Shown here: piece after piece, positions 26,468 to 36,409 of the stretch
How positions within the stretch are numbered: the first letter of the stretch is position 1
How the letters are laid out: each line of letters begins with the position of its first letter
NCBI GenBank assembly: GCA_963763085.1
Contig: CAVXNB010000003.1
Span: 682,001 to 746,000 of the forward strand
Length of the DNA: 64,000 nt
Direction of reading: 5' to 3'
Source: CAVXNB01 sp963763085
Lineage (GTDB): Bacteria > Actinomycetota > Acidimicrobiia > Acidimicrobiales > Bog-793
Position numbers and translations under genes: made by a program
The notes under the pieces: model-generated
The model's database searches: none
Seen by the model: only the letters and a program-made list of their open reading frames with translations
What the model was told of the DNA's origin: nothing

Positions 26468-28088
26468 CTACCGGCTCGGTCTCCGGCCCGTCGCCGAGCT
26501 CTTGACCGCCCTCGGGGACCTGCGCCCGGAAGGGCTCTTCTGCGGCTCTTCGCCGGATGAGTCCGAGGGCGCGGCGGCAGCCGAGCCGGCAGCCGCCTTC
26601 TTCGTCACCGCTGACTTCGGTGCGCGGCGACGCGCCTTGGTCGGGGCCGGCCCGTCCGCCTTTTTCGCAGGCGCCGCCTGCTCGCGGCTGCCCTGTCGTG
26701 GCGAGGAGACTTTCTTGGCAGCAGACGACTTCGCCGGGACCGGCTTCGCCGCCGTCCTTCTTGGCGGCCCGTCCCGCCGCCGGCGGCGCCTTCTTGGCCG
26801 CCGCCTTCTTGGCCGCCGCCTCTTTCGCCGGGCCTTCCTTCGCCGGGCCTTCCTTCGCCGGCCCCTTCTTCGCAGCCGCCTTCTTGGCCGCTTTCTTGGC
26901 CGGCGCTTTCTTGGCCGGCGCCTTCGACACCTCGGCGGACGGCGCAGGCGCCGCCGGCGCGGGCAACGCAGTCGCCGCCGGCGCAGCCGGTGCCTCGACC
27001 GCGGGCGCATCGGCGGCGCCACGACCCGCCGGCCGGCGGCCAGGGGGCGGCGTTGCGGCAGTCGGCACAGGCGGCTTGCCGAGCTCGGATCGCCGCGGGC
27101 CTGACCCGGCCGCCCGCTTCTGGGGCGATTTCGCGAGGCGAACCTCGGCGTCGACCGTCTCCTTGCTCGGGTGGCCCGACACGCGGGCGATTCCGGGCAG
27201 CGCCAGCTCCGCCCCGCGCCTCTGCGGATCGAGCGCAGTCAGGACGAAGGTCGCACGCTCATGACGCTTCAGGACCTCACGGGCACTGCGCGGCGGCGGA
27301 TGTCCGAGATTGGCGAGGGGGACGTAACAGAGCATGTCACCCACCCGGACGACCGCACCGTGCGAGGTGTAGCCCTCGACCTCGCCCTCGAGCTCTTTGC
27401 CGAGACTGTGCTCGGCGATGAACGAGATGAAGGCGAGGGGATCGTTCACGGCCAGCGGAGTGGGCTTGGCGCCATCCCGGGCCTCTGCCGCCGCCCTCTC
27501 CGAGGCGCTTGCACTACCGCCCCTGCGCCTCCTCGAGCGGCCGTTGGACGCAGCCGGGGCCGGCGATTGCCCGCCAGGCTTGACGACCTCCTTCGTCGCG
27601 ACCGCGATCGCCTTCGTCACGCGCTTTTTGGCTTGCGATGTCTCGCGCACCGCCTGACGGCTCCGCGGACCTCGAACCGGTTGCCGGGGACTGAAGATCC
27701 ACCCGATCCCGGGAACGGGCGTCCCGCCGAGGAGACGGCCCCGCTCGAACAGCCATGGGTGCTCGCCGTGGAACTCCTGGAACGAGTCGTTCGACAAGAC
27801 CGTGCCGTCGACCTTCTCCGCCACGCGCAACAAAAACGCGTCGCCGCGCCCGATCGCACCCGCCGGCGGATGGACGTACTCGCCCCGCAGAACCGCCTCC
27901 TCGAAATGCGGGAGCTCGGCCGGGTCGATCCGGTGGGCGAACGTCGCGTCGACAATGACCGTGATCTCGGCATCAGGATGGTCGCGCCGGAGCTCGGTGA
28001 CGGCTTCCTCCAGCTGCTTCAGGCTGGGTAGTGACCGGCCTTCGGTTGCGATGTTGGATCCGTCGACGACGATGTGCTCGATGGACAT
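26468..28088 (-). CDS. NYN (Zc3h12a-like) ribonuclease domain plus S1-like domain with Lys/Ala tail, one frameshift
   Basis: ATG 28088 begins MSIEHIVVDGSNIATEG, the first acidic motif of a PIN/NYN nuclease. Later Asp residues follow (IVDATFAHRID, GRGDAFLL, VLSNDSFQEF), and the domain ends with the Zc3h12a-type PGIGWIFSPRQP at about residue 140. After a basic linker, an S1-like beta-barrel covers about 228-300 (GKELEGEVEGYTSHGAVVRVG). From about 390 the tail is histone-H1-like, with many KKA, AKK and PAKE repeats. An indel near 26756 switches frame; the basic tail then continues as AAKPVPAKSSAAKK to TGA 26468, giving about 539 residues. It is probably an RNA-cleaving or RNA-binding enzyme; the target is unknown. 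It follows kgd on the same strand. Confidence 0.8.
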
Positions 28089-28159
28089 GCCCCTGTAGTC
28101 AAGCACTCGAACCGATCGGCGAGCGTGACCGTCGACCGTGGTCTTCGAACGGCGCCGGC

Positions 28160-31100
28160 TCAGCCCGGAAGAGGGCCGATCGAGCGGGCGAGAAGATCCT
28201 CGGTCTCCAACTGGTGGATGGCGCTGGAGCCGGTCGCCGGACTTCCGGACGGGTCGCGGCTCACGTGCCGCAGCTTGTACCTCGCCCCGAGCAGCTTGTG
28301 CAGGCGGCCGTGGACGAACGTCCAAGCGCCCATGTTCTCGGGCTCCTCCTGAAGCCAGACGACCTCCGCTGCGCCCGGGTAGGCGCTCAACATCTCCGAG
28401 AGCTGCCGGTCGGGCCAGGGGTACAGCTGCTCGACGCGGATCACGGCGATCGGGGCGCCGCCCGCGTCGACGATACGATCCCGCCGCGTCATCGCCTCAT
28501 AGGCCACCTTCCCGCTGCACAGCACGATGCGCTCGACCGCGGCCCGGTCGACGCCCTCGTCGTCGAGTACCTCGTTCCACGACCCGGCGACCAGTTGCTC
28601 GATCGAAGAGCGAGCCTGCCGGGCGCGGAGGAGGGACTTGGGGGTCATCACGATGAGCGGCCGGCGCGTGCTGCGAAGCGCCTGCGCCCGGAGCAGGTGG
28701 AAATACTGAGCGGCGGTCGTCGGCTGGGCGACCGTCATGTTGCCGTCGGCACACAGCGCGAGGAAACGTTCCAGTCGCGCCGACGAGTGCTCCGGCCCCT
28801 GACCCTCGTAACCGTGGGGCAGGAGCAGGGTGAGCGCCGAGTTCTGACCCCACTTGTCGCCGGCGGAGGAAAGGAAGTTGTCGATCACGATCTGGGCCCC
28901 GTTGGCGAAGTCACCAAACTGCGCCTCCCAGGCCACGAGGGCCTCGGAGCTCTCCACCGAATATCCGTACTCGAAGCCGAGCACGGCGTACTCCGACAGC
29001 AGCGAGTCGTAGACCATGAACCGTCCGGGCCGGCGGTCGCTCTCGGCGTGTCCCGGCGTTACAAGAGCGCTCGCGAGCGGCACGTACTCCGCACCGGTCT
29101 CGTAGTCGAAGAGCACCGAATGTCGCTGGCTGAAGGTTCCCCGGCGAGTGTCCTGACCGGCGAGGCGGACGTCGTAGCCGTCGGTGAGGACGCTGCCGAA
29201 CGCGAGCGCCTCGCCCAGTGCCCACTCGACCTCGCCCGACGCGTAGAGCTCTGCGCGCTGGTGAAGCTGGCGCGCGAGCTTGGGATGGACGGTGAAGCCG
29301 GGAGGAGGCTCGTGGATGACGACGGCCAGAGCATCGAGATCCGGTCGGGGGACCCCGGTCGGTACGAGCGAGAGCGGCGGAGGCTCGGCAAGCGGCGGGG
29401 GCGGCAGATGGTCGATGCGCGGAGGGGCGCTGGCGCGTGTCTCGTCCAAGGCCGCCTGGAGTCGGGCCGAGAAGTCCTCGAGGGCGCGCTCAGCCTCGTC
29501 GATCGTGAGGTCGCCGCGCTTTACGAGCGTCTCGGTGTAGAGCTTGCGGACGGAGCGGTGCTGCTCGATCTGCCGGTACATGATCGGCTGGGTGTAGCTC
29601 GGGTCGTCGCCCTCGTTGTGACCATGCAGCCTGTAGCAGACCATGTCGATGACGACGTCCTTGTGGAACTGCTGGCGGAACGCGACGGCCAGGCGCCCTA
29701 CGCGGACACAGGCCTCCGGATCGTCGCCGTTGACGTGGAAGATGGGCGCCTGGACCATCTTCGCAACGTCCGTCGGGTAGACCGACGACCGCGCCGCCGC
29801 GACAGGTGTCGTGAACCCGAGCTGGTTGTTGATCACGAGATGCACCGTGCCGCCGGTTCGGTAACCCCGCAGCTGTGAGAGCTCGAGGGTCTCGGCGACG
29901 ACGCCCTGCCCCGCGAAGGCGGCGTCTCCGTGGACGAGGACCGGAAGGATCGGGAAGGAGGCGCTGTCGCGACGCTGGTCCTGTCGCGCACGTGCGATCC
30001 CTTCGACGACGGGGTCGACGGCCTCGAGGTGCGACGGGTTGGAGGCCAGGGTGACGGGCAGCTCGATCCCGTGGCTGGCGACGAATTTCCCCGCAGCGCC
30101 CTTGTGGTACTTCACGTCACCCGAGCCCTGCACGCTCTCGGGGTCGAGGTTGCCCTCGAATTCGGCGAAGATCTCGCCGTAGGACTTGCCCACGATGTTG
30201 GCGAGGACGTTCAGCCGGCCCCGATGGGCACTGCCGAGCACGGCTTCCTCGATGCCGCTCTGCGCCGCTTCGTCGAGGATGGCGTCCAGCAAGGGGATTG
30301 CCGACTCTGCCCCTTCGAGCCCGAAGCGCTTCTGGCCGACGTAGCGCGTGTGAAGGAAGCGCTCGAAGGCCTCCGCCGCGTTCAGGCGCTCGAGGACGTG
30401 CTGCTGTTCCTCCGGCGACAGCGTGCCGGGCACGCCCTCGACGTGGTGCTGGATCCAGCGCTTCTGTTCGGGATCCTGGATGTGCATGTACTCGATGCCG
30501 ATGGTCCGGCAGTAGGCGTCGCGAAGGGTGTCGAGCACGTGGCCGAGCGGGAGCTCGTCGTCGTCGCCGAGCCCCTCGACGACGAAGCTCCGGTCGAGGT
30601 CGAAGATGGTGATGCCGTGGGTGAGCGGGTCTAGCTCCGGATGAAGCTTGGGCGCCACGGTTCCGAGGGGGTCGAGATTGGCCATGAGGTGACCGCGCAC
30701 GCGGAACAAGTTCACGAGTTGCTGCACCCGCGCCTGCTTCACGAGCCTGGCGTGGACGCCCTCGCCGGTGCGAACCGGATTGATGTCGTTGTGCCAACGC
30801 GCCGGGTTGTAGGGGATTCCGAGGGAGAAGAACACCTCGTCGTAGAAGTCGTACTGGCCGACCAGCAGCTCGTGCACGCGGGTGAGGAACAACCCCGACT
30901 CGGCCCCCTGGATGATGCGGTGGTCGTAGGTGGACGTGATCACGACGACCTTGCTCATCCCAAGCTCGGCGAGCACCTCCGGGTCCGTCGCGGCATACTC
31001 CGCCGGATAGCCGAGTGCTCCGACTCCGATGATGGCGCCCTGGCCCGCCATGAGGCGCGGCACGGACTGCGTCGTGCCGAGCGTGCCGGGATTCGTGATC

Positions 31101-31861
31101 GTGACCGTGACGCCGGCGAAGTCGTCGGCCGACAGCTTGTTCGTGCGGACCTTGCGAACCAGGTCCTCGTAGGCATGTAGGAACTGGGAGAAATCGAGCA
31201 GGTCTGCGTCCTTCACGCAAGGCACGAAGAGGGTCCGGCCACCGCCGGGGCGCTCGTAATCGACCGCGATCCCTAGGCCGACGTGCTCGTGGCGGATCAC
31301 GCCCGGCGTGCCGGTCCCGTCGATTTCCGGCACGAACGAAGCGTTCATCACGGGCACGACCGCGAGCGCCTTGACCACGGCCCAGGCGATCAGGTGAGTG
31401 AAGCTGACCTTGCCGCCCGTCGTCAGCGCGAGCTGATCGTTGATGACCGCTCGGTTGACCTCGAGAAGCTTGGCGGGGACGGGATGAACGCTGGTGGCCG
31501 TCGGGACCGCAAGGCTGGCGCTCATGTTCTCGACGATCCGGGCCGCGGCTCCGCGGAGTGCGAGCGCGACCTCGCCCGCCGGCGCGGGTTGGGGCGCAGG
31601 CTGAGTCACCGGCGCGACCGGGGGCGGAATGGCGGCCGGCGGTGTCGCAGCGGAACTCGGAGGCGCTACGGATTCGGAGGTCTCGACGCCGGCCCTGGTC
31701 GGCTCGGGAGCGCCGCGGCCCCGGTAGTCGGCGAAGAACTCTCTCCAGCTCTCGCTGACCGACTCGGGATCAGCCAGGTAGGACTCGTACATCTCCTCGA
31801 CGAGCCAGGCGTTTGCCCCGTAAGCACCCGAAAGCCCGTCACCGCTTGATCGGTCGGCCAT
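28160..31861 (-). CDS. kgd: Multifunctional 2-oxoglutarate decarboxylase/dehydrogenase E1-E2 (Kgd)
   Basis: A 1233-residue fusion, close in length to mycobacterial Kgd (about 1230). I chose ATG 31861 because MADRSSGDG precedes the conserved NAWLVEEMYESYLADPESVSESW helix. A Pro/Ala linker follows (about 50-115), then an E2-type succinyltransferase domain without lipoyl domain (His314 in DHRIIQGAESG), then the thiamine-diphosphate E1 domain (GSAHRGRLNVLAN, GDAAFAGQG, HGHNEGDDPSY) and the C-terminal transketolase-like domain. It converts 2-oxoglutarate to succinyl-CoA with a lipoylated E2 partner, or to succinic semialdehyde, in the TCA cycle. In related bacteria the FHA protein GarA regulates it; garA is not in the window. 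Confidence 0.96.
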   Translation of the reverse strand: MADRSSGDGLSGAYGANAWLVEEMYESYLADPESVSESWREFFADYRGRGAPEPTRAGVETSESVAPPSSAATPPAAIPPPVAPVTQPAPQPAPAGEVALALRGAAARIVENMSASLAVPTATSVHPVPAKLLEVNRAVINDQLALTTGGKVSFTHLIAWAVVKALAVVPVMNASFVPEIDGTGTPGVIRHEHVGLGIAVDYERPGGGRTLFVPCVKDADLLDFSQFLHAYEDLVRKVRTNKLSADDFAGVTVTITNPGTLGTTQSVPRLMAGQGAIIGVGALGYPAEYAATDPEVLAELGMSKVVVITSTYDHRIIQGAESGLFLTRVHELLVGQYDFYDEVFFSLGIPYNPARWHNDINPVRTGEGVHARLVKQARVQQLVNLFRVRGHLMANLDPLGTVAPKLHPELDPLTHGITIFDLDRSFVVEGLGDDDELPLGHVLDTLRDAYCRTIGIEYMHIQDPEQKRWIQHHVEGVPGTLSPEEQQHVLERLNAAEAFERFLHTRYVGQKRFGLEGAESAIPLLDAILDEAAQSGIEEAVLGSAHRGRLNVLANIVGKSYGEIFAEFEGNLDPESVQGSGDVKYHKGAAGKFVASHGIELPVTLASNPSHLEAVDPVVEGIARARQDQRRDSASFPILPVLVHGDAAFAGQGVVAETLELSQLRGYRTGGTVHLVINNQLGFTTPVAAARSSVYPTDVAKMVQAPIFHVNGDDPEACVRVGRLAVAFRQQFHKDVVIDMVCYRLHGHNEGDDPSYTQPIMYRQIEQHRSVRKLYTETLVKRGDLTIDEAERALEDFSARLQAALDETRASAPPRIDHLPPPPLAEPPPLSLVPTGVPRPDLDALAVVIHEPPPGFTVHPKLARQLHQRAELYASGEVEWALGEALAFGSVLTDGYDVRLAGQDTRRGTFSQRHSVLFDYETGAEYVPLASALVTPGHAESDRRPGRFMVYDSLLSEYAVLGFEYGYSVESSEALVAWEAQFGDFANGAQIVIDNFLSSAGDKWGQNSALTLLLPHGYEGQGPEHSSARLERFLALCADGNMTVAQPTTAAQYFHLLRAQALRSTRRPLIVMTPKSLLRARQARSSIEQLVAGSWNEVLDDEGVDRAAVERIVLCSGKVAYEAMTRRDRIVDAGGAPIAVIRVEQLYPWPDRQLSEMLSAYPGAAEVVWLQEEPENMGAWTFVHGRLHKLLGARYKLRHVSRDPSGSPATGSSAIHQLETEDLLARSIGPLPG

Positions 31862-32001
31862 CACCGGAGATCCTACCGGCGAGAGCGTCGTATCCCCTTC
31901 GTCGCCCGTCCACGGCGGGTGCGGCACTAGCGTGTGGGCGTGAGGATGACTGGCCGGCTGCAGGTCGTGGCGATGCACGTGCGGGCCGGCGGGGGCGCCG
32001 G

Positions 32002-32235
32002 GTGAGCACGACCCGCGCCGTGGTACGGGCGGTCGAGCCGGGCAACGACGTACGGTGCGTGAGATGCGGCAAGCAGATCAAGTTCGCGGCACGTACTCAT
32101 CCGCGCCAGGTCATCGCGAACGTCTATCTCGATGAATCCTGGAACCGTGTCGACCACTTCCACGAGGAGTGCTACCTGGAGGCGGATGAGCCCTACGGAC
32201 CGATCGGCACTCTCGGCGGCCCGTTCAACGGCTGA
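32002..32235 (+). CDS. Small zinc-ribbon-like actinobacterial protein
   Basis: A 77-residue protein from GTG 32002; upstream extension of the frame overlaps the kgd promoter region and looks non-coding. CVRCGK (Cys-X2-Cys) and later DHFHEECY (His/Cys) form a likely zinc site, in a sequence otherwise containing RTHPRQVIANVYLDE and the C-terminal LGGPFNG. I do not know a characterised homologue. It is first in a plus-strand series with a hydrolase, an epimerase and an acyl-CoA ligase, and divergent from kgd. Confidence 0.7.
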   Translation: MSTTRAVVRAVEPGNDVRCVRCGKQIKFAARTHPRQVIANVYLDESWNRVDHFHEECYLEADEPYGPIGTLGGPFNG

Positions 32236-32259
32236 CCGTCGCGTACGGACGCCGAAGCT

Positions 32260-33084
32260 GTGACCACCGGGCTCGAGCCCGCTCGCTCCCGCGGGCTGTA
32301 TGTAGAACGGACGCAGGCCGAACGCGGCCCTGGCGCCCCCCTCGTCGCCTGCATACACGGTTCCATGGACCGCCACGCCAGCTTCGCCAGGCTGCGGGCC
32401 CGCCTCGCCCCGACGTGCGACGTGCTCGTCTACGACCGCAGGGGCTATGCAGAATCTCGGGATGTCGAGCCTCCGGCGGCCGGGATGGAAGACCACATCG
32501 CCGACCTCCTCGATCTCCTCGAGGGCCGGCGAGCCGTGCTCTTCGGCCACAGTTACGGAGGCGACGTTGCACTCGCACTGGCCGAGCGGCATCCGGAGCT
32601 CGTCGGCACAGCCGTGGTCTACGAGGCCCCTACACCCTGGCTCGACTTCTGGCACGCCCCCGGGACCGCTCGCGATCGTCCGCCATGGTCGGGCGCAACT
32701 CCCGAGGCGTCCGCCGAGCGGTTTCTGCGCCGGCTGATGGGCGATCGGCGCTACGAACGGATACCCGCGGCCACGCGCCTCGAACTGCTGAGGGACGGAC
32801 CTGCGCTCGACACCGAGCTCACCGCCATCCGTCGCGATCCCCCGCCATTCGATCCCGCGCGGATCGGCGTGCCCGTCGTCGTCGCCTGGGGCAGTGCAAC
32901 CCTCGAGCGGCACCGCCGAGGATCGGAGTGGCTGGCGAGCGCGGTTCCCCACGCCGTGAGCCACATCGTCCAAGGGGCGGGCCATGACGGGCACCGTACG
33001 CACTCGAAGGAGATCTCCGAGCTCGTACTTGCCGCCGCCGGGCGGATGGCCGCCGAGTCCGCCACGCCGAGGGTCCCGACGTGA
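32260..33084 (+). CDS. Alpha/beta hydrolase
   Basis: A 274-residue hydrolase with a GTG start. The oxyanion loop is CIHGSMDRHASF near residue 31, DRRGYAES follows near 63, and the nucleophile is Ser in FGHSYGGDVALAL near residue 96. The C-terminal His is in GAGHDGHRTH near 246. The cap region is short. No signal peptide is seen. The stop overlaps the GTG of the TIGR01777 gene (GTGA), so the two are translationally coupled and likely act in one pathway, whose substrate is not evident. Confidence 0.86.
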   Translation: MTTGLEPARSRGLYVERTQAERGPGAPLVACIHGSMDRHASFARLRARLAPTCDVLVYDRRGYAESRDVEPPAAGMEDHIADLLDLLEGRRAVLFGHSYGGDVALALAERHPELVGTAVVYEAPTPWLDFWHAPGTARDRPPWSGATPEASAERFLRRLMGDRRYERIPAATRLELLRDGPALDTELTAIRRDPPPFDPARIGVPVVVAWGSATLERHRRGSEWLASAVPHAVSHIVQGAGHDGHRTHSKEISELVLAAAGRMAAESATPRVPT

Positions 33085-34013
33085 GGATCGCCGTCACCGG
33101 GTCCAGCGGCTTCATCGGCGGCGCCGTTGTTCGGGCACTGCGGGAGCGCGGTGACGAGGTGCACCCTGTCGTCCGCCGCGCGCCCGGACCGGGCGAGATC
33201 GGGCTCGATCTGGACAGCCGGCGGATGGACACCTCCCGGCTCGCAGGTGACAGCCTGGAAGGGATCGACGCCGCCGTCCACCTCGCCGGCGCCCCGATCA
33301 CCGCCCGGTGGACGGCCAAACGCCTGGAGGCCATCCGCGCCAGCCGCGTCGTCGTAGGCGACCTGCTCGCCCGTTCGCTCGCCTCGTTGGCGCGGCCGCC
33401 AGCGGTGTTCGTCTCGGGCTCGGCCGTCGGCATATACGGCGACCGCGGCGACGAGGTGCTCGACGAGTCGAGTGCCCTGGGCACGGGGATCCTCGCCGAC
33501 CTCTGCCGCTCGTGGGAGGCAGTCACGGCGCCGGCAGCCGATCGTGGCATCCGAACTGTCACGATCAGGACAGGCATCGTCTTCGGGGGCCATGCAGGCG
33601 CGACAGGGGGCATCCTCGGTGCCGAGCTTCCCCTCTTCAAGCTCGGCCTCGGTGCCCGACTCGGCAACGGCCGCCAGTGGACGAGCTGGGTCGCGCTCGA
33701 CGACGAGATCGCGATCGTCCTCCGAGCCTTGGACGACGCCGGGCTCTCGGGACCGGTCAACGCCACCTCGCCCAACCCGGTTCGCAACGCCGAGCTGACC
33801 GACGCCCTTGCCCGGGCGGTCGGGCGGCGCGCCAGGTTGGCGGCACCGGCGGCCGTGCTCCGGCTCGCGCTCGGGAGCGGCGCCGCCGACGAGCTGCTGC
33901 TGGCCGGCCAGAGAGTCATGCCGCAGAAGCTGACCGCTGCCGGATACGCCCACGCGTACGCTCATCTCGACGATGCCCTGTCCGCCGCCCTCGAGCCGGT
34001 CGCCGACCGATGA
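33081..34013 (+). CDS. TIGR01777-type NAD(P)-binding epimerase/oxidoreductase
   Basis: A 310-residue extended SDR protein. The cofactor motif is TGSSGFIGGAVVRAL at residue 6. The region DAAVHLAGAPITARWTAKR and the catalytic-area strand VFVSGSAVGIYGDRGDEVLDE are diagnostic of the TIGR01777/YfcH family, with the C-terminal DUF1731 part (LRLALGSGAADELLLAGQRVMPQKL). The physiological reaction is unknown across the family. It overlaps the upstream hydrolase by 4 bp and the downstream acyl-CoA ligase start (ATGA) by 4 bp, forming a tight operon. Confidence 0.9.
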   Translation: MRIAVTGSSGFIGGAVVRALRERGDEVHPVVRRAPGPGEIGLDLDSRRMDTSRLAGDSLEGIDAAVHLAGAPITARWTAKRLEAIRASRVVVGDLLARSLASLARPPAVFVSGSAVGIYGDRGDEVLDESSALGTGILADLCRSWEAVTAPAADRGIRTVTIRTGIVFGGHAGATGGILGAELPLFKLGLGARLGNGRQWTSWVALDDEIAIVLRALDDAGLSGPVNATSPNPVRNAELTDALARAVGRRARLAAPAAVLRLALGSGAADELLLAGQRVMPQKLTAAGYAHAYAHLDDALSAALEPVADR

Positions 34014-35639
34014 GGACGGACTGGAATTTCGCCGACGTCTGGGAGACGTGCGCGGACGTCCGCGGCGACGCGCCGGCCCTCTCTCAGGGGTCCGTCCGTC
34101 GCTCGTGGGCCGATTTCGACCGCCGCGCAGGCGGCCTGGCGCGGTTCCTGCTCGACGCCGGGCTCGCGCGCCAGGACAAGGTGGCGCAGTATCTCTACAA
34201 CGGCAACGAGTACCTCGAGAGTGTCTTCGCGTCCTTTAAGGCGAGCCTGGTGCCGGTCAACTCGAACTACCGGTACGGCGACGAGGAGCTCGCATTCCTC
34301 TGGGCGAACGCCGACGCGGCCGCGGTCGTATTTCACGGCTGCTTCTCCGATCGGGTGGCGCGGCTCCGTCCTTCTCTCCCGAAGGTGAAGGCCTGGATCC
34401 ACGTCGACGACGGCTCCGGTCCGTGCCCCGGCTTCGCCACCGACTACGAGTCGGCAGTCCTCGCATTGGGCGCCGGCGAGGATCCGAAGGTCCACCCGCC
34501 CGGAGGACGGAGCGGGGACGACCTCTGCCTCCTCTACACCGGTGGCACCACAGGCATGCCGAAGGGCGTGATGTGGCGCCAGGACGACCTGTTCTCGTTG
34601 CTGAACGCCGCCAACCTCGTGAGCCATCCCGTCGACGGAGGACTGCCGGCGATTCGGGCGTCCGTGGCGTCGTTGACCGGACCGCCGACGCTGCTGCCGG
34701 CCTGCCCGCTCATGCACGGGACGGGATTGTTCACATCCTTCAGCTCCCTCATGGTCGGCGGTCGCGTCACGACCCTCGTGAACCGGAAGTTCGACGTTGT
34801 CGAGCTCCTCGACACGATCGAGCAGGAAGCGGTGAACATCGTCACGATCGTCGGGGATGCCTTCGCGACGCCGATGCTCGAGGCCCTCGATCGTGAGCCG
34901 GGCCGGTGGGACCTCTCCAGCCTGATGGCGATGATCTCGTCGGGGGTCATGTGGAGCGAGCACGTCAAGCGCGCCCTGTTGGGGCACCAGCCGGGTCTGA
35001 CGTTGATCGACGTCTTCTCCTCGTCGGAGGCTCTCGGCATGGGCACATCGGTGGCGGTCGCGGGGGTTGAGGCGGGAACGGCTCGGTTTCGCATCGGCGA
35101 CCAGGCCCGCCTGATCGACGACGACGGCCGCGAGATCGCTCCGGGCACCGGCCAGGTCGGGCGCCTGGCGGTCGGGGGCCGTCTGCCGCTCGGCTACTAC
35201 AAAGACGAGGAGAAGACGGCCAGGACCTTCGTCCACATCGACGGTGAGCGGTATTCGGTGCCGGGCGACTATGCGACCGTCGGCGAGGACGGGGTGCTAC
35301 GGCTGCTCGGCCGTGGATCGGTCTGCATCAACACCGGAGGCGAGAAGGTCTTCCCCGAAGAGGTCGAAGAGGTGCTGAAGACTCATCCGAAGGTGGTGGA
35401 TGCGGCGTGCGTGGGCTTGGCGGACGACCGTTTCGGGGAGGCCGTCACGGCGCTCGTGCAGCTTCAGCCCGGCCAGACGGTCGACCCGGACGAGCTCGTC
35501 GAGCTCGTGAAGGAGCATCTGGCTCATTTCAAGGCGCCCCGGAACGTGCTCTTCGTGGACACGGTCGGGCGGACGCCGGCCGGCAAGCTCGACTACAGCG
35601 CGCTGCGCGCGCGAGGCCGTACGGCACTTCGGGGCGTGA
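34010..35639 (+). CDS. Acyl-CoA synthetase, FadD19-like, C-terminal frameshift
   Basis: An AMP-binding ligase of about 542 residues from ATG 34010. Motifs are LLYTGGTTGMPKGVMWRQ (P-loop, about residue 180), DVFSSSEALGMGTS (about 340), the GDYATVGEDGVLRLLGRG hinge and GRTPAGKLDY with the catalytic Lys near the end. The TGGTTG-MPKGVMWRQ form resembles mycobacterial FadD19/FadD17, which act on steroid side chains or long acyl chains; specificity is inference. After DYSALRAR the raw frame runs through the opposite-strand nucleotidyltransferase. An indel in the GCGCGCGCG run near 35610 would restore EAVRHFGA and TGA 35639. Confidence 0.9.
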
Positions 35640-35665
35640 GACGGCGGCGGCGGCCGCCCGGCTCG

Positions 35666-36409
35666 TCAGTCGCGATTGGCGCCGTGGCGGCGGATGTGGT
35701 CGTTGACGGCGTAATAGGCCTCGATCGACTCGCCGGCGTCGCCCCAGAAGCCCTCGGTCACGTCGTAGCCGATCAGGCCTTCGGCGATGTAGTGGTTGTT
35801 CACGTCCGTGATCTCGAGCTCGCCGCGCCCCGACGGTTGCAGGGTCCCGATCACGTCGAAGACGCCGGCGTCGTAGAGGTAGACGCCCGTGACGCAGTAT
35901 TTGCTCGGAGGGTTCTCGGGCTTTTCAACGATGCGGACGATCTGGCCGCTCTCGTCGAGCTCCGGCACACCCAGGTGCCGCAGGTGGGCTGGGTCCTCGA
36001 CCTCGGCCAACAGCAGGCGGGCCCCCTTGCCGCTTTCGCCGAACCGCTCCACAGAAGCCGCGAAAGACCGGCCGAAGAGATTGTCGGCGAGCATCACCAG
36101 CGCGGCGTCGTCCCCGACGAACTGGGCCGCCAGCCCCAGGGCTTCGGCGATCCCGCCGGCCCGTTCCTGGTAGGCGTAGAGGAGACGCTCGACGCCGAAC
36201 TCGTGGCCGTTGGAGAGCAGCCGGAGGAACTCTCCGGCGTGGGTGCCGCCCGTCACGACCATGATCTCTGTGACTCCGGCCTTCACGAGCGCCTCGATGC
36301 CGTAGCTGATCATGGGCCGGTCGCCGATCGGCAGCAGGTGCTTGTTCGTGATCCGGGTCAGCGGAAAGAGCCGGCTGCCGGTGCCGCCGGCGAGGATGAC
36401 GCCTCTCAT
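35666..36409 (-). CDS. Glucose-1-phosphate thymidylyltransferase-type nucleotidyltransferase
   Basis: A 247-residue short-form sugar-1-phosphate nucleotidyltransferase. It shows MRGVILAGGTGSRLFPLTR, then NKHLLPIGDRPMI, VMLADNLFG with the metal Asp, the EKPENPPSKYCVTGVYLYD segment and GFWGDAGES near the C-terminus. RmlA-type enzymes make dTDP-glucose for rhamnose or other deoxysugars; short versions like this are also encoded in surface-polysaccharide loci. No other rml genes are in the window. The start overlaps the stop of the sedolisin gene (ATGA). Confidence 0.9.
   Translation of the reverse strand: MRGVILAGGTGSRLFPLTRITNKHLLPIGDRPMISYGIEALVKAGVTEIMVVTGGTHAGEFLRLLSNGHEFGVERLLYAYQERAGGIAEALGLAAQFVGDDAALVMLADNLFGRSFAASVERFGESGKGARLLLAEVEDPAHLRHLGVPELDESGQIVRIVEKPENPPSKYCVTGVYLYDAGVFDVIGTLQPSGRGELEITDVNNHYIAEGLIGYDVTEGFWGDAGESIEAYYAVNDHIRRHGANRD

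Noticed and set aside
26502..27264. Long plus-strand frames opposite the Lys/Ala tail
   Set aside because: They are complements of repeated Ala/Lys codons; low-complexity GC-rich DNA gives open frames on all strands.
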